Shown one piece after another: positions 8,745 through 17,600 of a DNA stretch of 64,000 nucleotides (positions within the stretch are counted from its first letter, which is position 1; every line of letters begins with the position of its first letter). The notes under the pieces were generated by a model. The model did not search any database and was not told the origin of the DNA. It worked only from the letters and a program-made list of their open reading frames with translations. A program made the translations under genes and the position numbers. This DNA comes from Roseiarcus sp963829505 (GTDB taxonomy: Bacteria > Pseudomonadota > Alphaproteobacteria > Rhizobiales > Beijerinckiaceae): positions 620,001-684,000 of the forward strand of contig CAWHIL010000001.1 in the NCBI GenBank assembly GCA_963829505.1, read 5' to 3'.

Positions 8745-10217
8745 TCACTTCCCACCGTTCAGGCAACCGACTTCGGCGTCAAACGCCGCCGCATCGGCGA
8801 AGTAGCGTCCGGTCGGCAGATACTCGCCCATGACCGCCTTCTCGGTTCCCGGTTCGCAGACCGCGAGGAAAGACTGGGCGAAGCCGTTGGCCGGCAGCGT
8901 GTTCCGCCACACGAGGGTCGTCTGCCCGTCGCGGCCGGTGAAGTCGCCGCGGCGGCCCCAGTCCAGCCAGGCGTGGCCGCAGGCCTGCGTCGCGGTCTTC
9001 GGCCGGTCCTCGGGCTTGGAGACGATGATGCTGAATGTCCCGTCCTTGTTTTCCGGAATTTGTTCGTCCGCGATCCCCGCCGCGATCTGCGTCGAAGACG
9101 GCTCGTTGCCGGACATCACGCTCCAGTAGCGTAGGTCCGCCTTGCTTTGGTTCCAGACCTTGTTGTCGAAATAGGTCCGGGGCGTGCGCGGATAGCGCCC
9201 GCGAAACTCGACGACTTTGCCGAAATGGTTGTTGAGGAAGGTCATCGTGTAGGCGTTGTCCGCGTTCCCCTCGAAGCCCTTCGCCAGCTTGCAGGAGTTT
9301 GGCGGCTTGAGTTTCGCCCGCTGCTCCGGCGGCAGAAACAGTCCTCTCAGCGAATAGGGGATGCCGAAGAACTTCTCGGTGACGGGCGGGTCCTGCGCCG
9401 GCGCGGTGAGGGGGTCGTTGCAGAACGCGCCCTTCCGCGTCTTGTCGGTGCAGGGAAATGCCTGCCACCACGACGTGACTGTGTCCGGCGCAATGGCGCG
9501 GAAGAACATCTTTTGCGCCATTGCCCTATCGCCCGCGCAGATCGCCCCGCCCGGGCGTTCCGCGCCGCCGGCAATGACAAGCTTGACGGGCGTGGGCAGA
9601 GGCACTCCGCCGCGCTGGTCGAAGGCGTTCTGTGGGGACTCGTCGACGAGGTAAGTGCGGTATCGCAACTCGACGATGTCGTAGGGCTCGGCGGCTGGGC
9701 GTGCGTAGAGCGTGTTGGGCGCGCGGTCCGCCTTGTTCGCGGGCTCGGGTTCGTTGATGACGGTGATCGTGTAGCGCCGCTGGTCGTCGGGAGTGTCGCG
9801 CTGCGCGCCCTGCCGGAACGGGTTGCTCGAGCCTGCGTCCGGCTCGATGTCGACATCAACAATGGACGAGGTCGGCGCCCCTCCACCGTAGGAGTTGATC
9901 GAGGAGTAGCGGGCGTGGGGGAAATAGCCCGCAAGCACGAGTTTGTCCCCCGGCGCGAGCTTGAAGCGCGCAGGCCAGTAGCTCGCCTCGATGTCCATGA
10001 AGTTGATCATCTGGCCGTTGGCGTAGCCCATCGCGCGGAAGGTCTTGCCGCCGTAAGAGATCGGCTCGCCCCAGAAGCAGTCGACCTTCCACGAGAGCGC
10101 GACCCCGTCGGGGATCGGCATCACCCGCTGGCCGTTCGCGTCGACGAGCGCGTCATCTGCGAGCGCAGACGCAGCGGACACGGCGCCCGCGACGAACGCC
10201 AGCACGATCCGTTTCAT
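8745..10217 (-). CDS. Exported protein of unknown function in sulfatase operon
   Basis: A 490-residue protein with a clear Sec signal peptide (MKRIVLAFVAGAVSAASALA, then DD). I do not recognise the family. Six or more Cys are spread along the chain (VDCFWGE, AICAGD, FPCTDK, AFCNDP, ATQACGHAW, GCLNGG), suggesting disulfides in the periplasm. The pattern of Tyr/Trp-rich beta segments (LAGYFPHARYSSINSYGGG, DLRYWSVMSGNEPSS) resembles the DUF1214 half of the neighbouring protein, so a distant relation is possible. It sits between a sulfatase and the DUF1254 gene with gaps of 33 and 10 bases, which suggests a shared pathway. It could be a substrate-binding or processing protein; this is inference only. 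Confidence 0.85.
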   Translation of the reverse strand: MKRIVLAFVAGAVSAASALADDALVDANGQRVMPIPDGVALSWKVDCFWGEPISYGGKTFRAMGYANGQMINFMDIEASYWPARFKLAPGDKLVLAGYFPHARYSSINSYGGGAPTSSIVDVDIEPDAGSSNPFRQGAQRDTPDDQRRYTITVINEPEPANKADRAPNTLYARPAAEPYDIVELRYRTYLVDESPQNAFDQRGGVPLPTPVKLVIAGGAERPGGAICAGDRAMAQKMFFRAIAPDTVTSWWQAFPCTDKTRKGAFCNDPLTAPAQDPPVTEKFFGIPYSLRGLFLPPEQRAKLKPPNSCKLAKGFEGNADNAYTMTFLNNHFGKVVEFRGRYPRTPRTYFDNKVWNQSKADLRYWSVMSGNEPSSTQIAAGIADEQIPENKDGTFSIIVSKPEDRPKTATQACGHAWLDWGRRGDFTGRDGQTTLVWRNTLPANGFAQSFLAVCEPGTEKAVMGEYLPTGRYFADAAAFDAEVGCLNGGK

Positions 10218-10250
10218 CGCCGACTCCCGTTTTTTGATGCGAGCCCTGAG

Positions 10251-11735
10251 TCACTTCGCTGGCAGCGCCATGCGCTCGTGCGGCAGGCCGCCGTCGTCGA
10301 TGTCGAAATCCGGGTCGATCACCGTCTTGCCCTGGTTGCCGACAAAGGCCGGCTGCGCCTTGATCCAGAGGCTCGGCGTCTGCTCCTTCGCGTAGGCTAT
10401 GAGCCGCGCCTCGAGGTCCTTGACGATCTCGGGGTGGTCGGCCGCAACGTCGGTCGTCTCGCCGGGGTCCACGGCGAGATTGAAGAGCTGCGTCTTGCCC
10501 GGCAGAAGCGCGATCTTGATGAGCTTCCAGTCGCCCTTGCGGACTGCGCCGCGGAACGCCTCGACATTGATCAGAATGTCGTCGTGCGGCGAGGGCGCGC
10601 CGTCGGCGATGGTCGCCCACATGTCCTTGCCGTCGAAGGGATGGTCGGGGCTGCCTTTGGCGCCGGCGAGGTCCAGGAGCGTCGGCATCACGTCGACCAT
10701 GCCGAGCGGCGCGTCCCCCGACCGCGGCTTGAGCTTGCCCGGCCAGTTGGCGAAGGCGACCACACGGACGCCGCCCTCGCGCAGACTTCCCTTGCCGCCG
10801 CTGAACGGGGCGTTCGAGGCCGGCGGCTTCCGGTCCGGCGTGATGCCGCCCTCCTCGGAGCTCTTCTCGGCGCTGCTCTTGGCCCCTTGCGCGAAGAGGG
10901 CGTTGGTCGCGCCGCCGTTGTCGCTGGAGAACAGAATGATGGTGTTGTCGCGCAGACCCTTCTTGTCGAGCTCGGAGACAATGCGTCCGACCTGGACGTC
11001 CAGTTCCGAGATCATCGCCGAATAGGTGCGCCGGAACGGATCGGCGACGGACTTGTATTTGTCGATGGCGGCCTCCGGCGCCTGATAGGGCGCATGCGAG
11101 GCGAGCGAAGCGAAATAGAGGAAAAACGGCTGCTTGCCGTCCTGCTGGTCGATCAGGCGGATTGCGTCGTCGCCGATGAGGTCGGTGTAGTAGCCGTGCT
11201 CCTTGAGGAAGACGCCGTTGCGCTGCCAGTCGATCAGGCCGCCGCGCTCGCGGGTGAAATAGTCGACCTCGCCGACGATGTTGCCGTAGAAATAATCGAA
11301 GCCGCGGTTCTGCGGCCAGTATTTCCGGTCGGCGTGGCCGAGGTGCCACTTGCCGACCATCATCGTCTTGTAGCCGGCCTCCTTCAGCGCCTGCGGCAGG
11401 GTCCGCTCGTCGGTCGCAAGCCCATAGGTGTGGCTCGGGAAAATGACCAGCGTTTGGAGACCGTAACGCATCGGATAGCGGCCGGTCATCAGCGCCGCGC
11501 GCGACGGCGTGCAGACCGGCATGCCGTAGAAATCTTCGAGCTGGACGCCCTCGGTCGCGAGCTTGTCGATATTGGGCGTAGAAATCTCGTGGCCGCGATA
11601 CCCGAGGTCGGCGTTGCCGAGGTCGTCGGCCATGATGAAGACAATGTTCGGCCTCAGCGCCGGCGCTTGCGCCTCGGCGTTCGCGGCCGACATCGCAAGC
11701 ATCGAGGCGCCGAGAAGCGCAAGCGTCCGAAACAT
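10251..11735 (-). CDS. Sec-exported arylsulfatase
   Basis: A 494-residue sulfatase of the classic shorter type. A Sec signal peptide covers about residues 1-22 (MFRTLALLGASMLAMSAANA). The metal-binding segment is FIMADDLGNADLG, and the formylglycine motif is CTPSR with Cys near residue 75. MVGKWHLGHADRKY and LFSSDNGGATNAL give the Lys/His and Asp/Asn of the active site, and PFSGGKGSLREGGVRV is a typical sulfatase loop. It lacks the extra C-terminal domain of the two large sulfatases in this window, so it is a separate lineage and not a recent duplicate. It is the second gene of the operon, 20 bases after the small leader-like gene. The substrate is unknown. Confidence 0.93.
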   Translation of the reverse strand: MFRTLALLGASMLAMSAANAEAQAPALRPNIVFIMADDLGNADLGYRGHEISTPNIDKLATEGVQLEDFYGMPVCTPSRAALMTGRYPMRYGLQTLVIFPSHTYGLATDERTLPQALKEAGYKTMMVGKWHLGHADRKYWPQNRGFDYFYGNIVGEVDYFTRERGGLIDWQRNGVFLKEHGYYTDLIGDDAIRLIDQQDGKQPFFLYFASLASHAPYQAPEAAIDKYKSVADPFRRTYSAMISELDVQVGRIVSELDKKGLRDNTIILFSSDNGGATNALFAQGAKSSAEKSSEEGGITPDRKPPASNAPFSGGKGSLREGGVRVVAFANWPGKLKPRSGDAPLGMVDVMPTLLDLAGAKGSPDHPFDGKDMWATIADGAPSPHDDILINVEAFRGAVRKGDWKLIKIALLPGKTQLFNLAVDPGETTDVAADHPEIVKDLEARLIAYAKEQTPSLWIKAQPAFVGNQGKTVIDPDFDIDDGGLPHERMALPAK

Positions 11736-11755
11736 GAGTTCTCTCCTGAAAGCGT

Positions 11756-11962
11756 CTATTGAAGGAATGTCCTGATCTTCGGCGGCTGGTGCGTCCGGTT
11801 CACGACGTCGTTCGCCGGCCGCCAGTCGAGGGGCGGGGTTTCGTCAGCTTTCGCAATTTGGGCCTGATCGATATTGGCCAACGCCAGGACGAGCCCGAAA
11901 GCGATCAGCGAGCCGACAATGAGCTGGCGCCAAAACAGGATCCTTGTATTGCGCATCGCCAT
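11756..11962 (-). CDS. Small membrane/exported protein with a DUF1254-like C-terminal tail
   Basis: A 68-residue product with one hydrophobic segment (LIVGSLIAFGLVLALANI, about residues 14-31), either an uncleaved anchor or a signal peptide. Its last 22 residues, WRPANDVVNRTHQPPKIRTF, match the C-terminus of the nearby DUF1254 protein (YLPADDIGNQTWQPPKI) in spacing and in the PPKI ending. It therefore looks like a DUF1254 gene reduced to its signal and its tail by an internal deletion, or a short peptide that reuses that tail. The next gene begins 20 bases later and this is the promoter-proximal gene of the operon, facing the divergent regulator. Start could also be the ATG at 11956. Confidence 0.65.
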   Translation of the reverse strand: MAMRNTRILFWRQLIVGSLIAFGLVLALANIDQAQIAKADETPPLDWRPANDVVNRTHQPPKIRTFLQ

Positions 11963-12207
11963 CCTCGAACACGTCGAAATTGTCCCGGCTGCTTCCGCCC
12001 TTTGAACATGTCCAGGGGTCTCCGCCGCCGCAAACCCGTCGCGTTGAGCGCCGAGGCCCCGATCCGGTTCCGCCTCCCTAGCCCGAATTTTCGGCCCAGA
12101 TTGACCGCCGCCGGTCTGTTGGTGAAAATATTGGCGAGTTTTTGGGTCGCCCGATCAGGGGCTCGCCTCTGCAATCGGACCGCCGCGTACGCGCGTTCGG
12201 AGCGATT

Positions 12208-12903
12208 GTGCCCACACTGCCGCATGCGCATGCGATCGTCTCGCGCGAGGGCTGGCTGAGCTTGACGCCGCCGCCGTTCCGGCGGAGCGTCCTCGCCCGC
12301 TGCAGCCTGCAAGCGCACAAGGCGGGCGCGACGCTCTATTCGGTCGGCGATCCGCCTGGCGGCATGTTCGGCCTGGTGCAGGGCAGTTTCGCGCTCTCCA
12401 TCGCGCCGGGCGAGCGGGGCCCCTATGTCGCGCATGTCGCCAGGCCCGGCACGTGGTTCGGAGAAGCAGCCGCCTTCACCGAGCAGCCGCGGCGGATCGG
12501 ACTGGCGGTCACGCGCGACACCAAGGCGCTGCATCTGCCGTTGCCGGAAATTCGCGAGATCGTTGCGGCCGATCCGGGCGCGTGGCGGTTCTTCGGCCTC
12601 GCGGCGATCGCCCACAACGACGTCGCCATTGGGGCTGCCGACGACCTCCTGATGCGCGATCATTTCAAGCGCAGCGTGGCGGTTCTCTTGCGCCTCGGCG
12701 GCTGCCGCTATCGCACGCCGGAAGGCGCTCAGTCGGTTGAGGTCGACGTCAGCCAGGAAGATTTCGCCGTCATGACCAACCTCGCCCGCACGACCGCCGG
12801 AGCCGTGCTGAGGAAGCTCGCGGGAGACGGTCATATCGAGGTGTCCTACCGCCGTGTCCGCATCTTGGCCCCGGACGCATTGAGGATGGTGCTGAAATCT
12901 TGA
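12208..12903 (+). CDS. Crp/Fnr-family transcriptional regulator (module A)
   Basis: A regulator with an N-terminal cyclic-nucleotide-binding-like beta-roll (about residues 15-115: GATLYSVGDPPGGMFGLVQG, ARPGTWFGEAAAFTEQPRR) and a C-terminal winged helix (about 165-225: VSQEDFAVMTNLARTTAGAV then LRKLAGDGHIEVSYRRVRI). I chose GTG 12208, which has a GGAG 5 bases upstream; an open frame extends back to a TTG at 12142 with no good ribosome site. No FNR cysteine cluster is seen, so the ligand is unknown. It is transcribed away from the sulfatase operon, a layout typical of a local regulator. A second Crp/Fnr gene has the same position beside the sulfatase at 34-36 kb. Confidence 0.82.
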   Translation: MPTLPHAHAIVSREGWLSLTPPPFRRSVLARCSLQAHKAGATLYSVGDPPGGMFGLVQGSFALSIAPGERGPYVAHVARPGTWFGEAAAFTEQPRRIGLAVTRDTKALHLPLPEIREIVAADPGAWRFFGLAAIAHNDVAIGAADDLLMRDHFKRSVAVLLRLGGCRYRTPEGAQSVEVDVSQEDFAVMTNLARTTAGAVLRKLAGDGHIEVSYRRVRILAPDALRMVLKS

Positions 12904-12965
12904 TGGGAGCGGTCGTCGCCAAGGGTCTCCGCTCACCGAAGTCGAACATGGAGCCGTCTTTGGAT

Positions 12966-13860
12966 TCAGAAGTCGGTGACCATGGAAGGCGGCGCGCTCG
13001 ACGTTACGGCGACCTCGACCGACATGGCCTCCAGCGCATCGCCGCTTCCGGCGTAGGCGCCGGATACCGGGGACGCCTGACGGATGTCCCGCGCCACGGC
13101 GACGGGAATGAGATTGGCGCCGCCGACGCTGCGGTTCGTCGGATCAAAGCTGATCCACCCGGCGCCTGGCACGAAGACTTCTCCCCAGGCGTGGGTCGAT
13201 CCGGCGTCCGTCGATCCTCGAAGGAGCTGGTCCGGATTGAAAAGATAGCCCGAGACAAGCCTTCCGCCGAAGCCCAGACATCGCGCCGCCTCGACGAAGA
13301 GGACCGCGAAGTCCCGGCAGGCGCCCCATCCGCGGGCAAGGGTCTCGATTGGCGACTGTGCGCCCTCGTCGTCCCGGCTCTGATAGCGGATCGCCGTCGA
13401 CACGCCCGCGCTGAGGTCTTTGAGCAGGGCAAGGGTATCGGTCCGATCGCCGCGGACAAAGGCCCGCGCCCAGGCCGCGAGGCGGCCGTCCAGATCCGGA
13501 TACTGCAGTCGAGTCAGTGCGCCAAGGTCCGTCCAATCGTCGTCGCAATAGCGAAACGGGTAGACGATCGCAGAGGCGGCGATGTTGAAGATCGGCCAGG
13601 CCGCCGCCTCGAGGCGAAGCTCTACGGCGCTGTCGACGACGAGAACTCTCGCAGGCGCCCTGAAACACCGCGGTCGCCACGGCGTTGCCGAAGACGTCAT
13701 GGGCCCATGTGACCTGCGCGGTCGGCGACACAGTCACTACGCAGGAGATCACCTGGAGATCCCGGCTCTCGCGCGGGCAGAGCATCAACCGGTGTGGCCA
13801 CAGATCGATGGGACGCCGATATCGATAGACGGTCCGATGGTGGACTGTGAGGGGTATCAT
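12966..13860 (-). pseudogene. Transglutaminase-like protein, single-base frameshift
   Basis: The N-terminal beta domain reads from ATG 13860 (MIPLTVHHRTVYRYRRPIDL, PHRLMLCPRESRDLQ, WAHDVFGNAVATAVFQGA). The rest needs another frame from about 13650 (ARVLVVDSAVELRLE) through the transglutaminase core: Cys in GWGACRDFAVLF, His in STHAWGEVFVPGAGW, Asp in SFDPTN. Removing one base, the a at 13653 on the + strand, restores a continuous protein of about 297 residues with the full triad. This may be a recent mutation or a sequencing error. Proteins of this type are predicted peptidases or amidases. It converges on the Crp/Fnr gene. Confidence 0.8.
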
Positions 13861-14167
13861 TGCAACGCTCCTCGCTGGGGCGCGGAATCGCGTCCGCACC
13901 GGGCCGGGGTTGGCGTTTTAAGGTTGAAAGAAGCGCCCGAGCTTTCTCGTTTCGCCCGGCCTTAGGGCATACATAGTGCGGAACTGAAGAAATATGAGGG
14001 TCCTGTCGGACTTCGTTCCTCGAAGCGCCGTTCAAACAGCAAGCGCCGACGTCGCTCGCCCTTTTTCTCCGAAGAATTGCGCCTATATATCCCAGCAATC
14101 GAAGGCGTTGTGCGGGCGACGCCCTTCCGATTCGGGAACCAACCCGCTCTGCCAGGAGGAGCATGCG
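13861..14167. other. Divergent intergenic region
   Basis: This 307-base gap lies between the minus-strand transglutaminase-like gene and the plus-strand small gene pair. No convincing protein is seen in it. It is less GC-rich than its surroundings around 14040-14100 (ctccgaagaattgcgcctatatatccc), which could hold a promoter for the rightward genes, but no operator or hairpin stands out. Confidence 0.4.
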
Positions 14168-14302
14168 ATGGCCAAGGAGAAACGGCGAGGCAACCGGGAG
14201 ATGCGGAAGCCCAAAAAAGCGAAGTCGGCGGTCGCTGCGCCGCTTTCGCCCTTCGCACCGAAGGCTCCATCGGCTGCGACGACACCGCCGAAACGGAAGT
14301 GA
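14168..14302 (+). CDS. Tiny basic protein, 44 residues
   Basis: ATG at 14168 follows a strong ribosome site (caggagga at about 14153-14160). The peptide starts MAKEKRRGNREMRKPKKAKS, continues with an Ala/Pro-rich part, and ends PPKRK; 16 of 44 residues are Lys or Arg. Lys-rich small proteins with this opening and Pro-rich tail occur widely in Rhizobiales, without a known role. It ends seven bases before the next ATG, so the two form a bicistron. Confidence 0.65.
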   Translation: MAKEKRRGNREMRKPKKAKSAVAAPLSPFAPKAPSAATTPPKRK

Positions 14303-14309
14303 GTGTGCG

Positions 14310-14573
14310 ATGACGACGCGCAGCCGCGAGACGCCTGTGACTTTCACCAGACCGTTCGCATTGTCGGGAGTGGACCGTCCTCTGCCGGCAGGAACGTATC
14401 GTGTCGTCGTTGACGAGGAAGACATCCCGGGCCTGTCCTTCCTCGCATTCAGGCGAACGGCGACCATGCTGCATTTTCCGGCGGTGTCGGAGCAGGCCGG
14501 CGGAGGCGAGGTGTTTGTCATCGACCCTGACGAACTCGCCGCGGCCCTCGAGGCCGACAGCGCCGCCTCGTAA
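14310..14573 (+). CDS. Small conserved-type protein of unknown function
   Basis: An 87-residue acidic protein beginning MTTRSRETPVTFTRPFALSG. The segment GVDRPLPAGTYRVVVDEEDI looks like a short beta-sheet domain (strand, Pro-Gly turn, strand), followed by FLAFRRTATMLHFPAV and an acidic helix EVFVIDPDELAAALEAD. No signal peptide or catalytic motif is seen. I recognise the general type as a recurrent rhizobial hypothetical protein but know no function. It follows the 44-residue gene by seven bases and converges on ndvB, whose stop is 73 bases away. Confidence 0.7.
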   Translation: MTTRSRETPVTFTRPFALSGVDRPLPAGTYRVVVDEEDIPGLSFLAFRRTATMLHFPAVSEQAGGGEVFVIDPDELAAALEADSAAS

Positions 14574-14645
14574 GAAGGCCGAGACTGTCCCGCGTGCTGA
14601 CGCACGCATCGCGCCAAGCTTTCGATGGAGGCGGGCGCCCGCCTC

Positions 14646-17600
14646 TCAGCCCAACCGGATGTGGATGCGGTGGACGCCGCCGTCGTCGACCGTTCTCATC
14701 CGTGGAGGCCTCTCCGGGATCTCAACCCCGTCGATCTCGGCGAAAGCGACGCCCCGACTGACTCCCGCCGCGTTGTCGACCGCAATCTCGTATCGCGCAG
14801 ACCCGATGCAAATCGTCATCGCGTAGTTCGCCCAGCCCTTGGGAATACAGGGGTCGAGATGCAAGAAGCCGCCGCGAAGCCTGAGCCCAAGGATGCTCTC
14901 GAGACCGGCGCGCTGCATCCAGCCAGCCGAACCCGTGTACCACGTCCAGCCGCCGCGTCCGATATGGGGCGCGCTCGCGTAGATGTCGGCCGCCACGACG
15001 TAGGGCTCCACCTTGTAGCGATGGACGTCGGAGCGGGTTCGCGCATGATTGATGGGGTTGAGCAGGGAGAACAGCCCGGCCGCCTTGTCGCCTTCGCCGA
15101 GCGCGGCGAAGGCCATCACCGACCACAAAGCCGCGTGGGTGTACTGGCCGCCGTTCTCGCGAACCCCCGGCGGATAGGCCTTGATGTAACCGGGATCTTG
15201 CGCGGTCTTGTCGAATGGCGGCGCAAACAACAAGGCGAGGCCCTGGTCGCGCCGGATCAATTGCCGCTCGACCTCGCTCATCGCGCTCGCCGCCCGATCG
15301 CGCGACGCCGCTCCGGAGATGACTGCCCAGGACTGCGCGATCGAATCGATGCGGCACTCTTCGTTCGTCGATGCGCCGAGCAATTCGCCGTTGTCGAAGA
15401 AGGCGCGCCGATACCATTCTCCATCCCATGCTTCGTCTTCGAGCGAGGCCGCCAGAGCGGCGGCGTGAGCGCGCCATGTGGCGGCTCTGCCAGTTTCCAG
15501 CCGCGCCTCGGCGATGGGAATGAAGGCCGTGAGCGCCGCATGCAGGAACCAGCCGAGCCAAACGCTCTCGCCGGTCCCGTTTTCGCCGACGCGGTTCATG
15601 CCGTCGTTCCAGTCACCCGTCCCCATCAGCGGAAGCCCGTGTGGGCCGAGCGCCAGAGAGGCGTCGAGCGCCAGCGCGCAATGCTCGAACACGGTCGCCG
15701 TCTCATCGGACACGGTCGGCGTGAAGAAGCTGTCGTGGTCGCCCGGCTCAAGCGTCTGGCCTTCGAGGAAGGGGACTTTCTCGTCAAGCACGGCGAGGTC
15801 GCCTGTCGCGCCCAGGTAATGGGCGACGGCGTAGGCGAGCCAAGGTCGATCGTCCGAGATTCTGGTTCGCACGCCCTGCCCCGAATGCGGCAGCCACCAA
15901 TGCTGCACATCGCCTTCGACGAACTGCCGCGCGGCGGTGCGGATCAGATGCTCCCGGGTCAATCTGGGCTGCGTCGCCGCGAGCGCCATGCCGTCCTGCA
16001 GCTGATCCCGGAATCCGTAAGCGCCGCTCGCCTGATAGAATCCGGAGCGCGCCCACACGCGGCAGCTCAGCGTCTGGTAGAGAAGCCAGCCGTTGAGCAT
16101 GATGTCCATCGAGCGGTCGGGAGTCTTCACCACGACCGCGCCGAGGATGTCGTCCCATCGGCGCGCGATGTCGGCCTCGACTGCATCGAGATCGGCGGCG
16201 CGATAACGGGCGAGGAGGCTGCGCGCCGCGTCTCCGCTTTCCGCGTCGCCGAGCAAGAACACGACTTCGACGGTTTCCCCAGGCGCCAGTTCGATCGCGG
16301 CGCTCAATGCCGCGCAGGGATCAAGGCCCGCGCCGACTGCCTTTGACAGCGCCACTGCGGCTGAGAGCGCGGCGGGCTCGGCGAGCGTCCCATTTCGGCC
16401 GATGAACTCGCGTCGATCGCCGGTCCAACTCGTCTGAGCTGCGCAAAGATCGGCGAAGGCGACGCGCGAGCCAAAGCTCGCGTTCCAGCGATTGCGCGCG
16501 AACAGCGCGCCCGTGGCGGCGTCGATCTCGGTCGAGACGAACGGCAGCGATGCGGAACGAGCCGGTCCGAGAACCCATTCGACATACGCGGTCACGCTGA
16601 GCCGACGAGGACGGCTCGAACGGTTGGTCAGCGCGAGACGCGAAATCTTGATCGAATCCGCGACCGGAACGTACTGCAGCAGATCAGACGCGATCTCATG
16701 AGCGACGTGTTCGAAACGGCTGTATCCGCGGCCGTGGCGGGCGACGTACGTCGCAGCGAGGTCGCGGATCGGCAGCGCTGTCGGCGTCCAGAACTCGCCC
16801 GTTTCTTCATCTCGCAGATAGAAAGCCTCGCCCGGACGATCGGTCACCGGATCGTTCGACCATGGCGTTATCTGATGCTCGCGGCTGTTGAGGGACCAGG
16901 TGTAGCCGCCGCCCTCTGCTGACGCGTGGAAGCCGAAAGCGGGATTGGCGACGACGTTGATCCAGGGCGCTGGCGTCGACTGGCCCGGCCCCAGGACCGT
17001 TACATATTCCTGTCCGTCTCGGCCGAAGCCGCCCAGGCCGTTGAAGAACTCGAGATTGGGAGCGCGGGCCGGTCCCGGAATTCTCGAACGGGAAGCGGTC
17101 GGCTTCGCGGCCCTCTCGGGCGCCCCAGGCTCCACAATACGCTCGAGTTGTTCGAGCAATCTGCCGCGCTGGGCGGAGAGAACGACTCTGGCGACCGAGG
17201 CGAGAAGGCTCTTCGTTTCAGCGGGGATGAGGTCGGCGCGCAACAAAAAGATCCGGCCCGGCGCACGCGCGTTCCCGAGCAGCGGCGCCGACCGGCTCGC
17301 CCGGATCAACGTCTCGATCGCGATCTGAAGCTCCTGGACGTAGGAGGCCTGGCGATCGTTCAGGATGACCAGATCGACCGGGAGCTGCTTCATCCGCCAG
17401 TATTCGTGGGCCTGCAGGAGTTCTCGTACGAGCTCAAGGTCTTCGATATCCGCAATGCGCACGAGCACGATCGGCAGGTCCCCCGAAATTCCCTGCCCCC
17501 AAAGGCCGGACTGCGCGCCCGCGCCTTGCAAAATCGTATCCGAAGCCGGGCGCACGGCCGACGCAGCGTAGATGACGTGCCCGGCGAGCCGCTGAAACAG

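Noticed and set aside
14625..16346. 573-residue plus-strand frame inside ndvB
   Set aside because: It lies entirely under the GH94 end of ndvB and has no recognisable domain; third-position GC makes such shadow frames.
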